A stretch of DNA of 64,000 bases from Capnocytophaga sputigena (GTDB lineage: Bacteria > Bacteroidota > Bacteroidia > Flavobacteriales > Flavobacteriaceae). The DNA lies in assembly GCF_900446695.1 (NCBI RefSeq), contig NZ_UAVP01000011.1, positions 310,001 to 374,000 of the forward strand, written 5' to 3'. A program made the translations under genes and the position numbers. The notes beneath the pieces were generated by a model, which was given only the letters and a program-made list of their open reading frames with translations, was not told where the DNA came from and made no database searches. The first letter of the stretch is position 1; every line of letters starts with the position of its first letter. Below are positions 49,548-58,586 of this stretch, one piece after another.

Positions 49548-51476
49548 ATGAAAAAGATTGTTTTTTTAACAATGTTTATAAGTTTTAGTCTTACAGCCGT
49601 ACAATGTACTAAAACTATAGAAGAACGTATTGTAGAGCGTGAGCGTACTAATACTATCCTCTCAGGCGCTACAGTCCCTACTGCTACTATAGGTAGTGTA
49701 GGCGATTACTATATAGATCTTACTTCCGTAAACCTATACGGACCTAAAACTGCTGAAGGCTGGGGAACCCCCGTAAGTCTTAGAGGGTTACAAGGAGAAA
49801 AAGGATCTAATGGTCAAGATGCTCCTATTCCACATATCGGAAATGATGGTTATTGGTATATAGGCAATACTAAAACTACTGTAAAAGCTCAAGGAACTAA
49901 TGGTACTAATGGCATTACTCCTACTATCTCTGAAGATGGTTATTGGATAGTAAATGGTCAAAAAACTAATGTAAAAGCCAAAGGTGATGATGGTCAAAAT
50001 GGTACTAACGGTCAAAATGGCACAACTCCCTCTATCTCTATTGATAATAATGGTTATTGGGTAATCAATGGCATAAAAACTGATGTTAAAGCCAAAGGTG
50101 AAAAAGGAGACAAAGGTAATGACGGGCAAAATGGCACAACTCCCTCTATTTCTATTGATAATAACGGTTATTGGGTAATCAATGGCATAAAAACTGATGT
50201 TAAAGCCAAAGGCGAAAAAGGAGATAAAGGTAATGACGGGCAAAACGGCTCTAACGGTAAAGATGGGACTACCCCTATCATCTCTATTGATAATAATGGT
50301 TATTGGATAATCAATGGTACAAAAACTGATATTAAAGCCAAAGGTGAAAAAGGAGATAAAGGTGAGAACGGCACTAATGGTAAAGATGGTACGACTCCTA
50401 CCATTACAATTGATAATAATGGTTATTGGGTAATCAATGGCACAAAAACTGATGTTAAAGCCAAAGGTGAAAAAGGAGATAAAGGCGAGAATGGAACTAA
50501 TGGTAAAGATGGTACAACTCCTATTATTACAATTGATAATGATGGCTACTGGGTAATCAATGGCATAAAATCAAACACTAAAGCTAAAGGTGAAAAAGGT
50601 AATGACGGTCAAAATGGAGCTGATGCACCTAAACCAAACATCAAAAATGGCTATTGGTATATAGGAACTGAAAATACAGGAGTAAAAGCTCAAGGAGATC
50701 AAGGCGAAAGAGGACTCCCTGGTAAAGACGGCTCTAAAATATATGCAGGCCAAGGTAATCCGCCTGTTAATACTGGTAGAGAAGGCGATTACTACATTGA
50801 TACCGAAGCTAAAATATTCTATGGACCTAAAACCAATACTGGCTGGCCTTCTACTGGTATATCTCTCTCTGCACAACAAATAATCACTACCGATTATGAG
50901 CTTAGCCCTGACGGCAAAACACTTCTAAAATGGAAAAATTCCAATACTCATTTTATTGATATGAACGCAGACCCTAAGTTAAAAGATGTTGAAAATATAG
51001 CTGAATTAGCTTTTAATGGAGAGCAAGTGTCATATGAATTGAGAACTTTTGTCATTGGAAACAAAGTGAAAAGTATAGGAGCTAAGGCTTTCAATGGATG
51101 TTTTAGATTAACAACTGTTGAAGCTGATGAAAATAAAACTACACAGATTACAGAAATAAAGGAACAAACTTTTGCTAATTGTAATCATTTGCAAAATATA
51201 GATATTCCTTCAAGTGTTACTACTATCGGTAAAAGAGCTTTTATAGGTTGTTATAAACTTACAACTGTTATACTCCCTGAAAAAGTAAATAAAATAGAAG
51301 ATCAGGCCTTTATGCAATGTAAGAATTTGCACACTCTAATTGCACATAACCCTACTGCTTTTAGTATAAATAAAAAGGCATTTATTCAAACACACTTACG
51401 TAATATTTATGTACCCTCTCAAAAAGTAGATAGTTATAAAGCACTAAATATAGATTACAAAGATATTATCAAATAG
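49548..51476 (+). CDS. surface lipoprotein with collagen-like repeats and BspA-type leucine-rich repeats
   Basis: This 642-residue lipoprotein has signal LTAVQC (Cys20). After a GDYYID...YGPKT module there are eight repeats of a GYW-V-I-N-G-x-KT-x-VKA unit. They are separated by collagen-like Gly-X-Y stretches such as GEKGDKGNDGQNG and GENGTNGKDG. A second GDYYID...YGPKT module near 430 closes the repeat block. The C-terminal 190 residues are BspA-type LRR_5 repeats (VKSIGAKAFNGCFRLTTVEA, VTTIGKRAFIGCYKLTTVIL, VNKIEDQAFMQCKNLHTLIA). Repeats 3 and 4 are nearly identical at DNA level (about 50014-50235). The protein is probably an extended surface adhesin. It follows the HTCS gene by 91 bp, with no clear promoter. 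Confidence 0.88.
   Translation: MKKIVFLTMFISFSLTAVQCTKTIEERIVERERTNTILSGATVPTATIGSVGDYYIDLTSVNLYGPKTAEGWGTPVSLRGLQGEKGSNGQDAPIPHIGNDGYWYIGNTKTTVKAQGTNGTNGITPTISEDGYWIVNGQKTNVKAKGDDGQNGTNGQNGTTPSISIDNNGYWVINGIKTDVKAKGEKGDKGNDGQNGTTPSISIDNNGYWVINGIKTDVKAKGEKGDKGNDGQNGSNGKDGTTPIISIDNNGYWIINGTKTDIKAKGEKGDKGENGTNGKDGTTPTITIDNNGYWVINGTKTDVKAKGEKGDKGENGTNGKDGTTPIITIDNDGYWVINGIKSNTKAKGEKGNDGQNGADAPKPNIKNGYWYIGTENTGVKAQGDQGERGLPGKDGSKIYAGQGNPPVNTGREGDYYIDTEAKIFYGPKTNTGWPSTGISLSAQQIITTDYELSPDGKTLLKWKNSNTHFIDMNADPKLKDVENIAELAFNGEQVSYELRTFVIGNKVKSIGAKAFNGCFRLTTVEADENKTTQITEIKEQTFANCNHLQNIDIPSSVTTIGKRAFIGCYKLTTVILPEKVNKIEDQAFMQCKNLHTLIAHNPTAFSINKKAFIQTHLRNIYVPSQKVDSYKALNIDYKDIIK
49840..50690 (+). repeat. 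tandem in-gene repeats in the collagen-like lipoprotein gene
   Basis: Eight repeat units of roughly 95-135 bp make up this stretch. Units 3 and 4 differ at only a handful of synonymous positions over about 110 bp; units 5 and 6 are nearly as close. All units stay in frame, so unit number could change by recombination without breaking the protein. Confidence 0.8.
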
Positions 51477-51486
51477 AATTGAAAAT

Positions 51487-51514
51487 AAAAAAGCTACCAA
51501 ATGGTAGCTTTTTT
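51487..51514. terminator. bidirectional intrinsic terminator
   Basis: aaaaaagctacca and tggtagctttttt form a perfect inverted repeat with A and T runs on both sides. It sits between the convergent collagen-like lipoprotein gene and the ABC ATPase gene. Confidence 0.9.
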
Positions 51515-51527
51515 TATTACCTATTAC

Positions 51528-52289
51528 TCACATACCCAGCTGTGAGCCCTCACTGGCTTTATTTGTTACCTGAATAAACGCTTCTTCTAAATTAAATGCT
51601 TGTACTTCTTTGATAAGGTTTTCAGGAGTATCTTCTTTTATCAACTGCCCCTCACTCAATATCCCTATGCGGTCGCAAAAATCCTGCGCCTCCTGTAAAT
51701 GGTGTGAAGTATACAATACCGACATTCCTCTTGCATTCAACTCTTTTAAATAATCAATGATTATGTTTTTAGATTGTACATCTACCCCTACAGTAGGTTC
51801 GTCCAAAAAAAGCACTTTGGGCGTATGTAGTATCCCCGCTACTAAGTTAATACGGCGTTTCATTCCTCCTGAAAAATGAGCAATCTTCTTATCGGCTACA
51901 GCTGATAAAGCAACACGCTCAAGAGCTTCATCTGTTTTTGCTTTTAGCTCCTTCCCTTTGAGTCCATATAGGCTCCCAAAGTAATGTAAATTCTCTCTTG
52001 CGGTAAGTGTGGGGTATAATGCATATTCTTGCGGCACAACGCCTATTTTATATCTTAAAGAGGGGTCTTTATAGGTAAGTCCTGCAATAGTAAAACTCCC
52101 CATTGTAGGCTTAATACTTCCAAAAAGTATTGACATTAGGGTCGTTTTCCCTGCCCCATTAGGTCCTAAAATACCGTAAACTTCTCCTTTCCTCACCTCA
52201 AATGATACATCATTCAAGGCAAGAACTGTAGATTCTTTATATTGTTTGCTGAGGTGTTGTACCTCAATTGCATTGGGGGTTGTATTCAT
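51528..52289 (-). CDS. ABC transporter ATP-binding protein (ABC-2 type exporter)
   Basis: This 253-residue ATPase has Walker [20 protein letters not shown], the Q-loop [20 protein letters not shown], signature [20 protein letters not shown], Walker [14 protein letters not shown] and the switch His in [14 protein letters not shown]. The layout is that of the ABC-2 (CcmA/NatA/DrrA-like) exporters. The C-terminal [14 protein letters not shown] is typical of this subgroup. No permease gene lies next to it in this window, so its partner is elsewhere. The substrate is unknown. Confidence 0.9.
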   Translation of the reverse strand: MNTTPNAIEVQHLSKQYKESTVLALNDVSFEVRKGEVYGILGPNGAGKTTLMSILFGSIKPTMGSFTIAGLTYKDPSLRYKIGVVPQEYALYPTLTARENLHYFGSLYGLKGKELKAKTDEALERVALSAVADKKIAHFSGGMKRRINLVAGILHTPKVLFLDEPTVGVDVQSKNIIIDYLKELNARGMSVLYTSHHLQEAQDFCDRIGILSEGQLIKEDTPENLIKEVQAFNLEEAFIQVTNKASEGSQLGM

Positions 52290-52351
52290 AACATAAAAAA
52301 CTTAAAAGCGGGGCAAGTTAGCGAAAATTTGTCAATGAGCAAAGTTTTTTC

Positions 52352-52359
52352 TATTTTTG
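52352..52359 (+). promoter_or_regulatory. -7 box for the GNAT-trmH-nif3 operon
   Basis: TATTTTTG lies 43 bp before the ATG at 52403. No convincing -33 TTG was found in the T-rich upstream bases. Confidence 0.5.
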
Positions 52360-52402
52360 CCCTCTGTTACCTACCTACTATCACCTGATTACCTAATTGA
52401 AT

Positions 52403-52912
52403 ATGACCCAAAAAATACAACTCAAAGTAGCAACCCCAGCCGATGCTTCTGCCATTTGGGCAATCTTATCCGCTGCTATCCAGCGTCGCAAAACCGAAGG
52501 TAGCAATCAGTGGCAAGATGGTTACCCTAATGAACAAGTAATAGCGAACGATATTGCCAAAGGTTATGGCTATGTACTTGTAGAAGATGACGAAATAGTA
52601 GGTTATTGTGCCTTGCTTATCAACGATGAACCCGAATATGCCCGTATCAAAGGCAAATGGCTCACCTCTGGCGATTTTGTAGTTTTTCATAGGGTGGCTA
52701 TTGCACCTAATCATTTAGGAAGAGGTTTAGCAAAAATACTATTGCAACAAATAGAACAATTCACTTGCGATAATGGCATTCACTCTCTGCGCGCTGATAC
52801 CAATTTTGACAATACCCCTATGTTACACCTCTTTGAGAAATTAGGTTATCAGTATTGTGGTGAAGTTACTTTCAGAGGAAGTTCCCGTAAAGCTTTTGAA
52901 AAAATATTATGA
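52403..52912 (+). CDS. GNAT family N-acetyltransferase
   Basis: This 169-residue protein is a Gcn5-related acetyltransferase. The acetyl-CoA-binding motif appears as HRVAIAPNHLGRGLAKILLQ (the R/Q-x-x-G-x-G/A segment), preceded by YVLVEDDEIVGYCALLINDE. LRADTNFDNTPMLHLFEKLG is the typical C-terminal motif B. The substrate (antibiotic, amino acid or protein) cannot be told. ATG at 52403 is used rather than the in-frame TTG at 52397. It overlaps the next gene by four bases and is the first gene of a coupled operon. Confidence 0.85.
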   Translation: MTQKIQLKVATPADASAIWAILSAAIQRRKTEGSNQWQDGYPNEQVIANDIAKGYGYVLVEDDEIVGYCALLINDEPEYARIKGKWLTSGDFVVFHRVAIAPNHLGRGLAKILLQQIEQFTCDNGIHSLRADTNFDNTPMLHLFEKLGYQYCGEVTFRGSSRKAFEKIL

Positions 52913-53571
52913 ACAAAAAACTACTTTCTTACTTAGAACGATTTATTACTGAAGAGCGCAAAGAGCGTTTTTTAGAGATTATAGTACAGCGTACCAATCA
53001 CTTTACGGTAGCGATGGAAGATGTATTCCAAATGCACAACACTAGTGCCGTTGTGCGTACCTGCGAGGTTTTTGGCGTGCAACAAGCACATAGCATTGAA
53101 GGGCGCTTTGGCAAACGCCTTGATGCCAAAATAGCAATGGGAGCTCAAAAATGGGTAGATGTATTCCGTTATAATGACACTCAAAGTTGTATAGATACGC
53201 TTCGCACACAAGGTTACCAAATTGTTGCCACCACTCCGCATAAAAACGCCTATTTTCTCAATGATTTTGATATTACTAAAAAAAGTGCTTTCTTCTTTGG
53301 TACTGAAAAAGAAGGACTCTCAGCACAAGTACTTTCACAAGCCGATACTTTCTTAAAAATACCAATGGTCGGATTTACCGAAAGTTTAAACATCTCAGTA
53401 GCCGTGGCTATTGTCTTGCAACAGCTCACCGATAAACTCCGTCGCAGTGAAGTAGCTTGGCAACTCAGCGATGAAGAACGACTTAATACGCTTATTCACT
53501 GGACAAAACAATCAATTCGCAATGTGGATGATGTCCTTACACGATATGAAGAAATAAAAAATACCTTATGA
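52909..53571 (+). CDS. trmH: tRNA (guanosine-18-2'-O)-methyltransferase TrmH (SpoU family)
   Basis: This 220-residue SPOUT methyltransferase matches the TrmH group. The N-terminal LERFITEERKERFLEIIVQR is characteristic, followed by TVAMEDVFQMHNTSAVVRTC (the catalytic Arg in NxxAxxRxC). KIAMGAQKWVDVFRYND lies mid-protein. The knot motifs are SAFFFGTEKEGLSAQVLSQA and KIPMVGFTESLNISVAVAIV. It should methylate the ribose of G18 in tRNA. It overlaps both neighbours by the ATGA arrangement (52909 and 53568), so translation is coupled across the operon. Confidence 0.92.
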   Translation: MNKKLLSYLERFITEERKERFLEIIVQRTNHFTVAMEDVFQMHNTSAVVRTCEVFGVQQAHSIEGRFGKRLDAKIAMGAQKWVDVFRYNDTQSCIDTLRTQGYQIVATTPHKNAYFLNDFDITKKSAFFFGTEKEGLSAQVLSQADTFLKIPMVGFTESLNISVAVAIVLQQLTDKLRRSEVAWQLSDEERLNTLIHWTKQSIRNVDDVLTRYEEIKNTL

Positions 53572-54116
53572 AAAAAACACTTCTAATTTGCTTTATTTTA
53601 TTTGCTTTGCTACCTCTATGGTCACAACATAAGGCAACGCTCATTCACGCCGATGCTAATTTGTACAAAGTGGATAGTTTGCTCTACAGAAGCGAACAAT
53701 TAGTAACTGAGGATAAGGCTATTATTAAGAATATTCCTATCAAATCAATTGTAAATCTACGCTATTTCACCCGTTCAGGTGACAAAAAGATTTTCAACGC
53801 TTCAGATAATATCAAGCTCATCAATCACCCTTTGCTCACTTGGCGTATCAAAGCTCCTGAAATAGCACAAACACTGAAAATTATACGCGAACACCAAAAA
53901 CAAGGAGCTGTACTAATTCATTGTTATCACGGTGCCGACCGCACAGGTATAATGGTGGCAATGTATCGTATTATTTATCACAATTGGACGATAGAACAAG
54001 CTAAAAAAGAAATGCTTAATGGTCCTTATGGCTACCATAGTGTATGGAAAAACTTAGAAGCACTATTCACTGAAAGCACAGTTAAAGAAGTGCGTAAACA
54101 TTTAGGAATGCAATGA
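53568..54116 (+). CDS. exported tyrosine/dual-specificity phosphatase-like protein
   Basis: This 182-residue protein has a signal peptide (LLICFILFALLPLWSQ). The catalytic P-loop is VLIHCYHGADRTGIMVAMYR, an intact CX5R motif with Cys and Arg in place. SIVNLRYFTRSGD upstream and DRTG fit the DSP/tyrosine-phosphatase family; some relatives act on phosphoinositides or nucleotides. The predicted export to the periplasm makes a cytosolic signalling role unlikely. It sits between trmH and a Nif3-like gene, overlapping each by four bases, so the cytosolic neighbours do not explain its role. Confidence 0.85.
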   Translation: MKKTLLICFILFALLPLWSQHKATLIHADANLYKVDSLLYRSEQLVTEDKAIIKNIPIKSIVNLRYFTRSGDKKIFNASDNIKLINHPLLTWRIKAPEIAQTLKIIREHQKQGAVLIHCYHGADRTGIMVAMYRIIYHNWTIEQAKKEMLNGPYGYHSVWKNLEALFTESTVKEVRKHLGMQ

Positions 54117-55210
54117 AAATAACAGACATTATTCAAGAATTAGAAAAACTCGCTCCTCTGCAATATGCTGAAGGGTTTGACAATGTTGGTTTATTAGTAG
54201 GTGATGCCAATGCTGAAGTAAAAGGGGTACTCATTACCTTAGATACTCTCGAAGCAGTTGTAGATGAGGCTATTGCCAAAAAATGCAACCTTATTGTGAG
54301 TTTTCACCCTATTATCTTTAGCGGACTCAAATCTCTCACAGGAAAAAACTATGTAGAACGTGTGGTGATGAAAGCCATTCAGCATCAAATTGCGATCTAT
54401 AGTATGCACACGGCTCTTGATAATCAGTTCTTAGGAGTAAATGCATCTATCTGCAATCGTTTAGAATTGCGAAACAGACGTATTCTCATTCCTCAACCTC
54501 ATACCATTCAAAAACTTATCACTTATGTACCAAAATCCGACGCCGAAAACCTTCGCAAGGCTCTTTTTGCAGCAGGTGCGGGCAATATAGGCAACTATGC
54601 TGAGTGTAGCTTCAATCTTGAAGGCAAAGGCACTTATAAAGGGAATGAGGATTCTCACCCTACCATTGGCGAACCTAATGTATTCCATACTGAAGATGAA
54701 ACTCAAATAGGAGTAATTTTCCCTAAACACTTACAACGACAAATATTACAGGCTCTTCGTCAAAATCACCCTTATGAAGAAGTAGCTTTTGAGATATATA
54801 CACTCGAAAATGAACACCAACATATCGGGATGGGAATGATAGGTGAACTTAATAAATCTATGCCCGAAAAAGATTTTTTAGCTTACCTCAAAGAACGTAT
54901 GCAAGTGAGTGTAGTGCGTCACTCGGCATTGCTTGGTAAAGATGTAAAAAAAGTAGCAGTTTTAGGTGGAAGTGGTGCTTTTGCTATAGAAAATGCCAAA
55001 CGTGCAAAAGCTGATGTTTATATAACAGCCGACCTCAAATACCACGAATTTTTCAAGGCTGAAGGGCAAATTCTCCTTGCCGATATAGGTCATTTTGAAA
55101 GTGAACAATACATAAAATCACTTTTATTTGACTATCTTTCAAAAATTTTTCCTACCTTTGCCCTCTCAATATCAAATGTGGATACCAATCCTATCAAATA
55201 TTATTCGTAA
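54113..55210 (+). CDS. Nif3-like dinuclear metal-centre protein (YbgI/YqfO family)
   Basis: This 365-residue protein belongs to the Nif3/DUF34 family. It has the N-terminal DNVGLLVGDANAEVKGVLIT, the metal ligands in NLIVSFHPIIFSGLKSLTG and YSMHTALDN, and the C-terminal VAVLGGSGAFAIENAKRAKA. YITADLKYHEFFKAEGQI and ADIGHFESEQYI (third metal motif) end the protein. The insert at about 120-230 is the PII-like domain found in the YqfO type. The molecular role is not settled; a GTP cyclohydrolase-like fold has been proposed. It is translationally coupled to the phosphatase gene; the coiled-coil gene follows after 2 bp. Confidence 0.94.
   Translation: MKITDIIQELEKLAPLQYAEGFDNVGLLVGDANAEVKGVLITLDTLEAVVDEAIAKKCNLIVSFHPIIFSGLKSLTGKNYVERVVMKAIQHQIAIYSMHTALDNQFLGVNASICNRLELRNRRILIPQPHTIQKLITYVPKSDAENLRKALFAAGAGNIGNYAECSFNLEGKGTYKGNEDSHPTIGEPNVFHTEDETQIGVIFPKHLQRQILQALRQNHPYEEVAFEIYTLENEHQHIGMGMIGELNKSMPEKDFLAYLKERMQVSVVRHSALLGKDVKKVAVLGGSGAFAIENAKRAKADVYITADLKYHEFFKAEGQILLADIGHFESEQYIKSLLFDYLSKIFPTFALSISNVDTNPIKYYS
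55153..55160 (+). promoter_or_regulatory. possible internal -7 box before the coiled-coil gene
   Basis: TACCTTTG lies inside the 3' end of the Nif3-like gene, 53 bp before the next start, preceded by an A/T-rich stretch. It would allow the coiled-coil gene to be transcribed separately. Confidence 0.45.
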
Positions 55211-55212
55211 AT

Positions 55213-56001
55213 ATGGCACAAAAAGTGGATATTACTGTAGAAGAAAAACTAAGAGCTCTGTACGATTTACAGCTAATCGACTCAAAAATTGACGAGTTGC
55301 AATACACTCGTGGCGAACTACCTTTAGAGGTATCTGACCTTGAAGATGAGGTAGAAGGACTCAAAAAACGTCACGCTAAATTCAAAGAAGAATTAGATGC
55401 TTTACAAGCGGGTATCGCTGAGAAAAAAGCAACAATTGAAGAGGCTAAAGCCCTCATCAAAAAGTACACTACCCAGCAAAAAAATGTCCGCAACAACCGC
55501 GAGTACACTTCTTTGTCTAAAGAAATTGAATTCCAAGAATTGGAAGTACAGTTGGCTGAAAAACGCATCAAAGAAGGTAAAGCGCAAGTTGACCAAAAGA
55601 AAGAGGCTATCAAACAAGTAGACGAACGCAAAGCCCAACGCGATGCCCATCTCAAACACAAAAAAGCAGAACTCAACTCGGTATTAGCCGAAACTGAAAA
55701 AGAAGAAGCCTTCCTTAAAGAAAAAGCTGAAGAATATGCAGCTAAAATAGAGGATCGTTTGCTAAAAGCCTACCAACGCATCCGCAGCAGTGTAATGAAT
55801 AAATTGGCAGTAGTACCTATCCAGCGCGGTGCTTCTGGTGGTTCTTTCTTCACTATCCCTCCACAAGTTCAAGTGGAAATTGCTTCTCGTAAAAAAATCA
55901 TCACTGATGAACATAGCGGACGTATTTTAGTGGATGCTGCTTTAGCCGAAGAAGAAAAAGAAAAAATGGAAGCTCTCTTCAAAAGTTTCAAAGCATCTTA
56001 A
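55213..56001 (+). CDS. coiled-coil protein of the CT398/zf-RING_7 family without zinc cysteines
   Basis: This 262-residue protein is a long coiled coil (about 30-190) with a small C-terminal domain. It begins TVEEKLRALYDLQLIDSKID, the CT398-like start. The C-terminal domain should be a C4-type zinc ribbon; here it reads GASGGSFFTIPPQVQVEIAS, then KKIITDEHSGRILVD. All four Cys positions of the classical ribbon are replaced (by Ser, Gly, Asp and Ser). It can therefore not bind zinc in the usual way. The same loss seems usual among flavobacterial relatives from memory. The role is unknown; the gene ends the operon at the terminator at 56035. Confidence 0.85.
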   Translation: MAQKVDITVEEKLRALYDLQLIDSKIDELQYTRGELPLEVSDLEDEVEGLKKRHAKFKEELDALQAGIAEKKATIEEAKALIKKYTTQQKNVRNNREYTSLSKEIEFQELEVQLAEKRIKEGKAQVDQKKEAIKQVDERKAQRDAHLKHKKAELNSVLAETEKEEAFLKEKAEEYAAKIEDRLLKAYQRIRSSVMNKLAVVPIQRGASGGSFFTIPPQVQVEIASRKKIITDEHSGRILVDAALAEEEKEKMEALFKSFKAS

Positions 56002-56034
56002 TAAAGAAATATAAAAATCAAAAATCACAAAATC

Positions 56035-56066
56035 AGCTGTTTAGTATAATACTAAACAGCTTTTTT
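56035..56066. terminator. intrinsic terminator after the GNAT-coiled-coil operon
   Basis: agctgtttagtat and atactaaacagct form a perfect 13-bp inverted repeat with a 1-base centre (a real loop would open several pairs), followed by six T. Confidence 0.88.
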
Positions 56067-56110
56067 CACTTCTTACCTTCTATCTTTTACTTCCTATCTA
56101 TTAAAATCTT

Positions 56111-56141
56111 TTGCTTTTATGAAAGGAAAGTATTATCTTTG
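56111..56141 (+). promoter_or_regulatory. promoter of rsfS-ftsH
   Basis: TTG (56111-56113) and TATCTTTG (56134-56141) are separated by 20 bp, a textbook Bacteroidota promoter, with the start 50 bp downstream. Confidence 0.7.
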
Positions 56142-56190
56142 CGCGCTTTCAAGAAGCACTTGTAAATTTAAACTATAAAAACAAAAAACA

Positions 56191-56562
56191 TTGAATAAAG
56201 AAATATCATCAAACCAGCTTATTAGCAATATTATTGCTGGTATAGAAAAAGTAAAAGGCACTGATATCACTATTATGGATTTACGCGAGGTTGAAAATAC
56301 CGTATGCGATTATTTTATCTTGTGTAATGGTTCTTCTAACACCCAAGTATCAGCTATTTCAGGAGCTATCCAAAAAATGGTTAGCCAAGCCGATGGACAT
56401 CAACACCCTTGGCACGTTGAAGGCGAAGCCAACGCCGAATGGATTCTCATCGATTATGTAGATGTAGTCGTTCATATCTTCCAAACAAAAGTACGTGAGC
56501 ATTACGACCTCGAAGGTCTTTGGGGTGATGCCAAATTTATCAATTTAGAAACTAACTATTAA
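56191..56562 (+). CDS. rsfS: ribosomal silencing factor RsfS
   Basis: This 123-residue protein blocks joining of ribosomal subunits in slow growth by binding L14. It has the family pattern KGTDITIMDLREVENTVCDY, FILCNGSSNTQVSAISGAIQ, GEANAEWILIDYVDVVVHIF and REHYDLEGLWGDAK. The start appears to be TTG at 56191: the frame is closed by TAA at 56176, and no ATG or GTG lies between. It is followed four bases later by ftsH, as in many Bacteroidota. Confidence 0.93.
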   Translation: MNKEISSNQLISNIIAGIEKVKGTDITIMDLREVENTVCDYFILCNGSSNTQVSAISGAIQKMVSQADGHQHPWHVEGEANAEWILIDYVDVVVHIFQTKVREHYDLEGLWGDAKFINLETNY

Positions 56563-56566
56563 ATAT

Positions 56567-58534
56567 ATGTCGGATAACAAAAGTAACGGAAATCGCTTTT
56601 CAGCCTACTGGCTATACGGCGTATTACTGCTCATTCTCATAGGATTCAATTACTATTCAGGAGCGAGCTTTTGGTCTCAACCTAAAGAAATTCCTCAATC
56701 TAAATTTGAGGAATACCTCAGCAATGGTGATGTAGCTAAAATCATCATCTTAAACCGCAAAGAGGCTAATGTATACCTCACCGAGGATGCCCTTAAAAAA
56801 GAAGAACACAAAGAGGTGAAACCTACGGGCAATTCTCTTATGCAGGGGGCTAATGCGGGCGAAGTACCTCAATATCGCTTTGAATTAGGTGACTTGAGCA
56901 ATTTCGAAAATCGCTTCGACCAAATTGTAAAAGATAACAACCTTAGCACTACTCGTGAGAATAAAACCCAACAAAATGTAATTGGCGATTTGCTATTCAC
57001 TCTCTTGCCTATTATAGTTGTCATAGGTTTATGGATATTTGTTATGCGCCGTATGGCAGGTGCTGGCGGACCTGGTGGAATATTCAGTATCGGGAAATCT
57101 AAAGCGCGTATGTTCGACGAAAAGAAAGAAACTCGCGTAACTTTCCAAGATGTAGCTGGTTTAGAAGGTGCTAAAGAAGAGGTACAAGAGATTGTAGACT
57201 TCCTCAAAAACCCCGACAAATATACCTCATTAGGGGGGAAAATACCTCGTGGAGCTCTGCTTGTAGGTCCTCCAGGGACAGGTAAAACACTCCTTGCTAA
57301 AGCGGTAGCAGGTGAGGCTCAAGTACCTTTCTTCTCTCTGTCTGGTTCTGATTTTGTAGAGATGTTCGTAGGAGTGGGAGCTTCTCGCGTGCGCGACCTC
57401 TTCAAGCAAGCTAAAGAAAAATCTCCATCTATTATTTTTATAGACGAGATTGATGCTATAGGTCGTGCTCGTGGTAAAAATGCAATGACTGGTGCTAACG
57501 ATGAGCGTGAAAATACGCTCAACCAATTACTTACTGAAATGGATGGCTTTGGCTCTCACACCAATGTAATTGTGCTTGCTGCTACTAATCGCGCCGATAT
57601 TTTGGATAAAGCCCTAATGCGTGCTGGTCGTTTCGATCGCCAAATTTATGTGGAACTTCCTAACCTAAACGAACGCAAACAGATTTTCCAAGTACATTTG
57701 CGCCCTATAAAAACTGCTGAAACCTTAGATATCGATTTCTTAGCCAAACAAACTCCTGGTTTCTCAGGTGCTGATATTGCCAACGTTTGTAACGAAGCAG
57801 CCCTTATTGCAGCGCGTAAAGGTAAAACAGCTGTGAGCAAACAAGAGTTCCTTGATGCAGTAGATAGAATTGTAGGTGGTTTGGAAAAGAAAACTAAAAT
57901 CCTTACCCCTGAAGAACGTGAGGCTATTGCTTTCCACGAAGCAGGTCACGCTACCGTAAGCTGGTTGTTAGAACACGCTGCTCCATTGGTAAAAGTAACT
58001 ATTGTGCCTCGCGGGCAGTCACTCGGTGCAGCTTGGTATCTACCGGAAGAGCGACAAATTGTACGCACCGAACAAATACTCGATGAGATGTGTGCTGCCC
58101 TTGGCGGTAGAGCTGCAGAAAAAGTAGTATTCAATAAAATATCTACAGGTGCTCTCAGCGACCTCGAAAAAGTAACCAAACAAGCCCGCGCAATGGTAAC
58201 TATTTATGGGCTTAACGAAAAAATTGGCAATCTTACCTACTACGATTCTGCCCAGTCCGATTATAGTTTTACCAAACCGTATAGTGAGAAAACAGCTCAC
58301 CTCATCGATGAAGAAATTTCTAAAATCATAGAAGAGCAATACCAACGTGCTATTGATATCCTCACCGAGAATAAAGATAAACTCACCACTTTGGCTAACT
58401 TGCTATTAGATCGTGAAGTTATCTTCCGAGATGACCTTGAGAATATTTTTGGAAAACGCAAGTTTAAAGACCCTCACAATAGTAATGAAGAGGAAACTCC
58501 TTTAAAAACTGAAAATACTTCTCCAACAGAATAG
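56567..58534 (+). CDS. ftsH: ATP-dependent zinc metalloprotease FtsH
   Basis: This 655-residue AAA+ membrane protease degrades misassembled membrane and some regulatory proteins. Two membrane helices (about 15-32 and 140-162) flank a periplasmic region. The AAA domain has [35 protein letters not shown], and the SRH region near [20 protein letters not shown]. The zinc site is in [20 protein letters not shown], with the third ligand (Asp in [20 protein letters not shown]). The C-terminal tail is acidic. It is coupled to rsfS by a 4-bp gap and ended by the hairpin at 58543. Confidence 0.97.
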   Translation: MSDNKSNGNRFSAYWLYGVLLLILIGFNYYSGASFWSQPKEIPQSKFEEYLSNGDVAKIIILNRKEANVYLTEDALKKEEHKEVKPTGNSLMQGANAGEVPQYRFELGDLSNFENRFDQIVKDNNLSTTRENKTQQNVIGDLLFTLLPIIVVIGLWIFVMRRMAGAGGPGGIFSIGKSKARMFDEKKETRVTFQDVAGLEGAKEEVQEIVDFLKNPDKYTSLGGKIPRGALLVGPPGTGKTLLAKAVAGEAQVPFFSLSGSDFVEMFVGVGASRVRDLFKQAKEKSPSIIFIDEIDAIGRARGKNAMTGANDERENTLNQLLTEMDGFGSHTNVIVLAATNRADILDKALMRAGRFDRQIYVELPNLNERKQIFQVHLRPIKTAETLDIDFLAKQTPGFSGADIANVCNEAALIAARKGKTAVSKQEFLDAVDRIVGGLEKKTKILTPEEREAIAFHEAGHATVSWLLEHAAPLVKVTIVPRGQSLGAAWYLPEERQIVRTEQILDEMCAALGGRAAEKVVFNKISTGALSDLEKVTKQARAMVTIYGLNEKIGNLTYYDSAQSDYSFTKPYSEKTAHLIDEEISKIIEEQYQRAIDILTENKDKLTTLANLLLDREVIFRDDLENIFGKRKFKDPHNSNEEETPLKTENTSPTE

Positions 58535-58542
58535 AGTTTTAA

Positions 58543-58570
58543 AAGGCTTCCTTTTACAAAAGGAAGCCTT
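58543..58570. terminator. intrinsic terminator after ftsH
   Basis: aaggcttcctttt and aaaaggaagcctt form a perfect 13-bp inverted repeat. The loop is short (2 bases, or 4 after opening a pair), and the T-run beyond it is weak (ttattta). It lies between ftsH and the polyprenyl synthase gene. Confidence 0.75.
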
Positions 58571-58586
58571 ATTTATATAAAACAAA

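Noticed and set aside
49788-50243. 151-codon frame antisense to the collagen-like repeats
   Set aside because: It is a by-product of the in-frame DNA repeats of the real gene.
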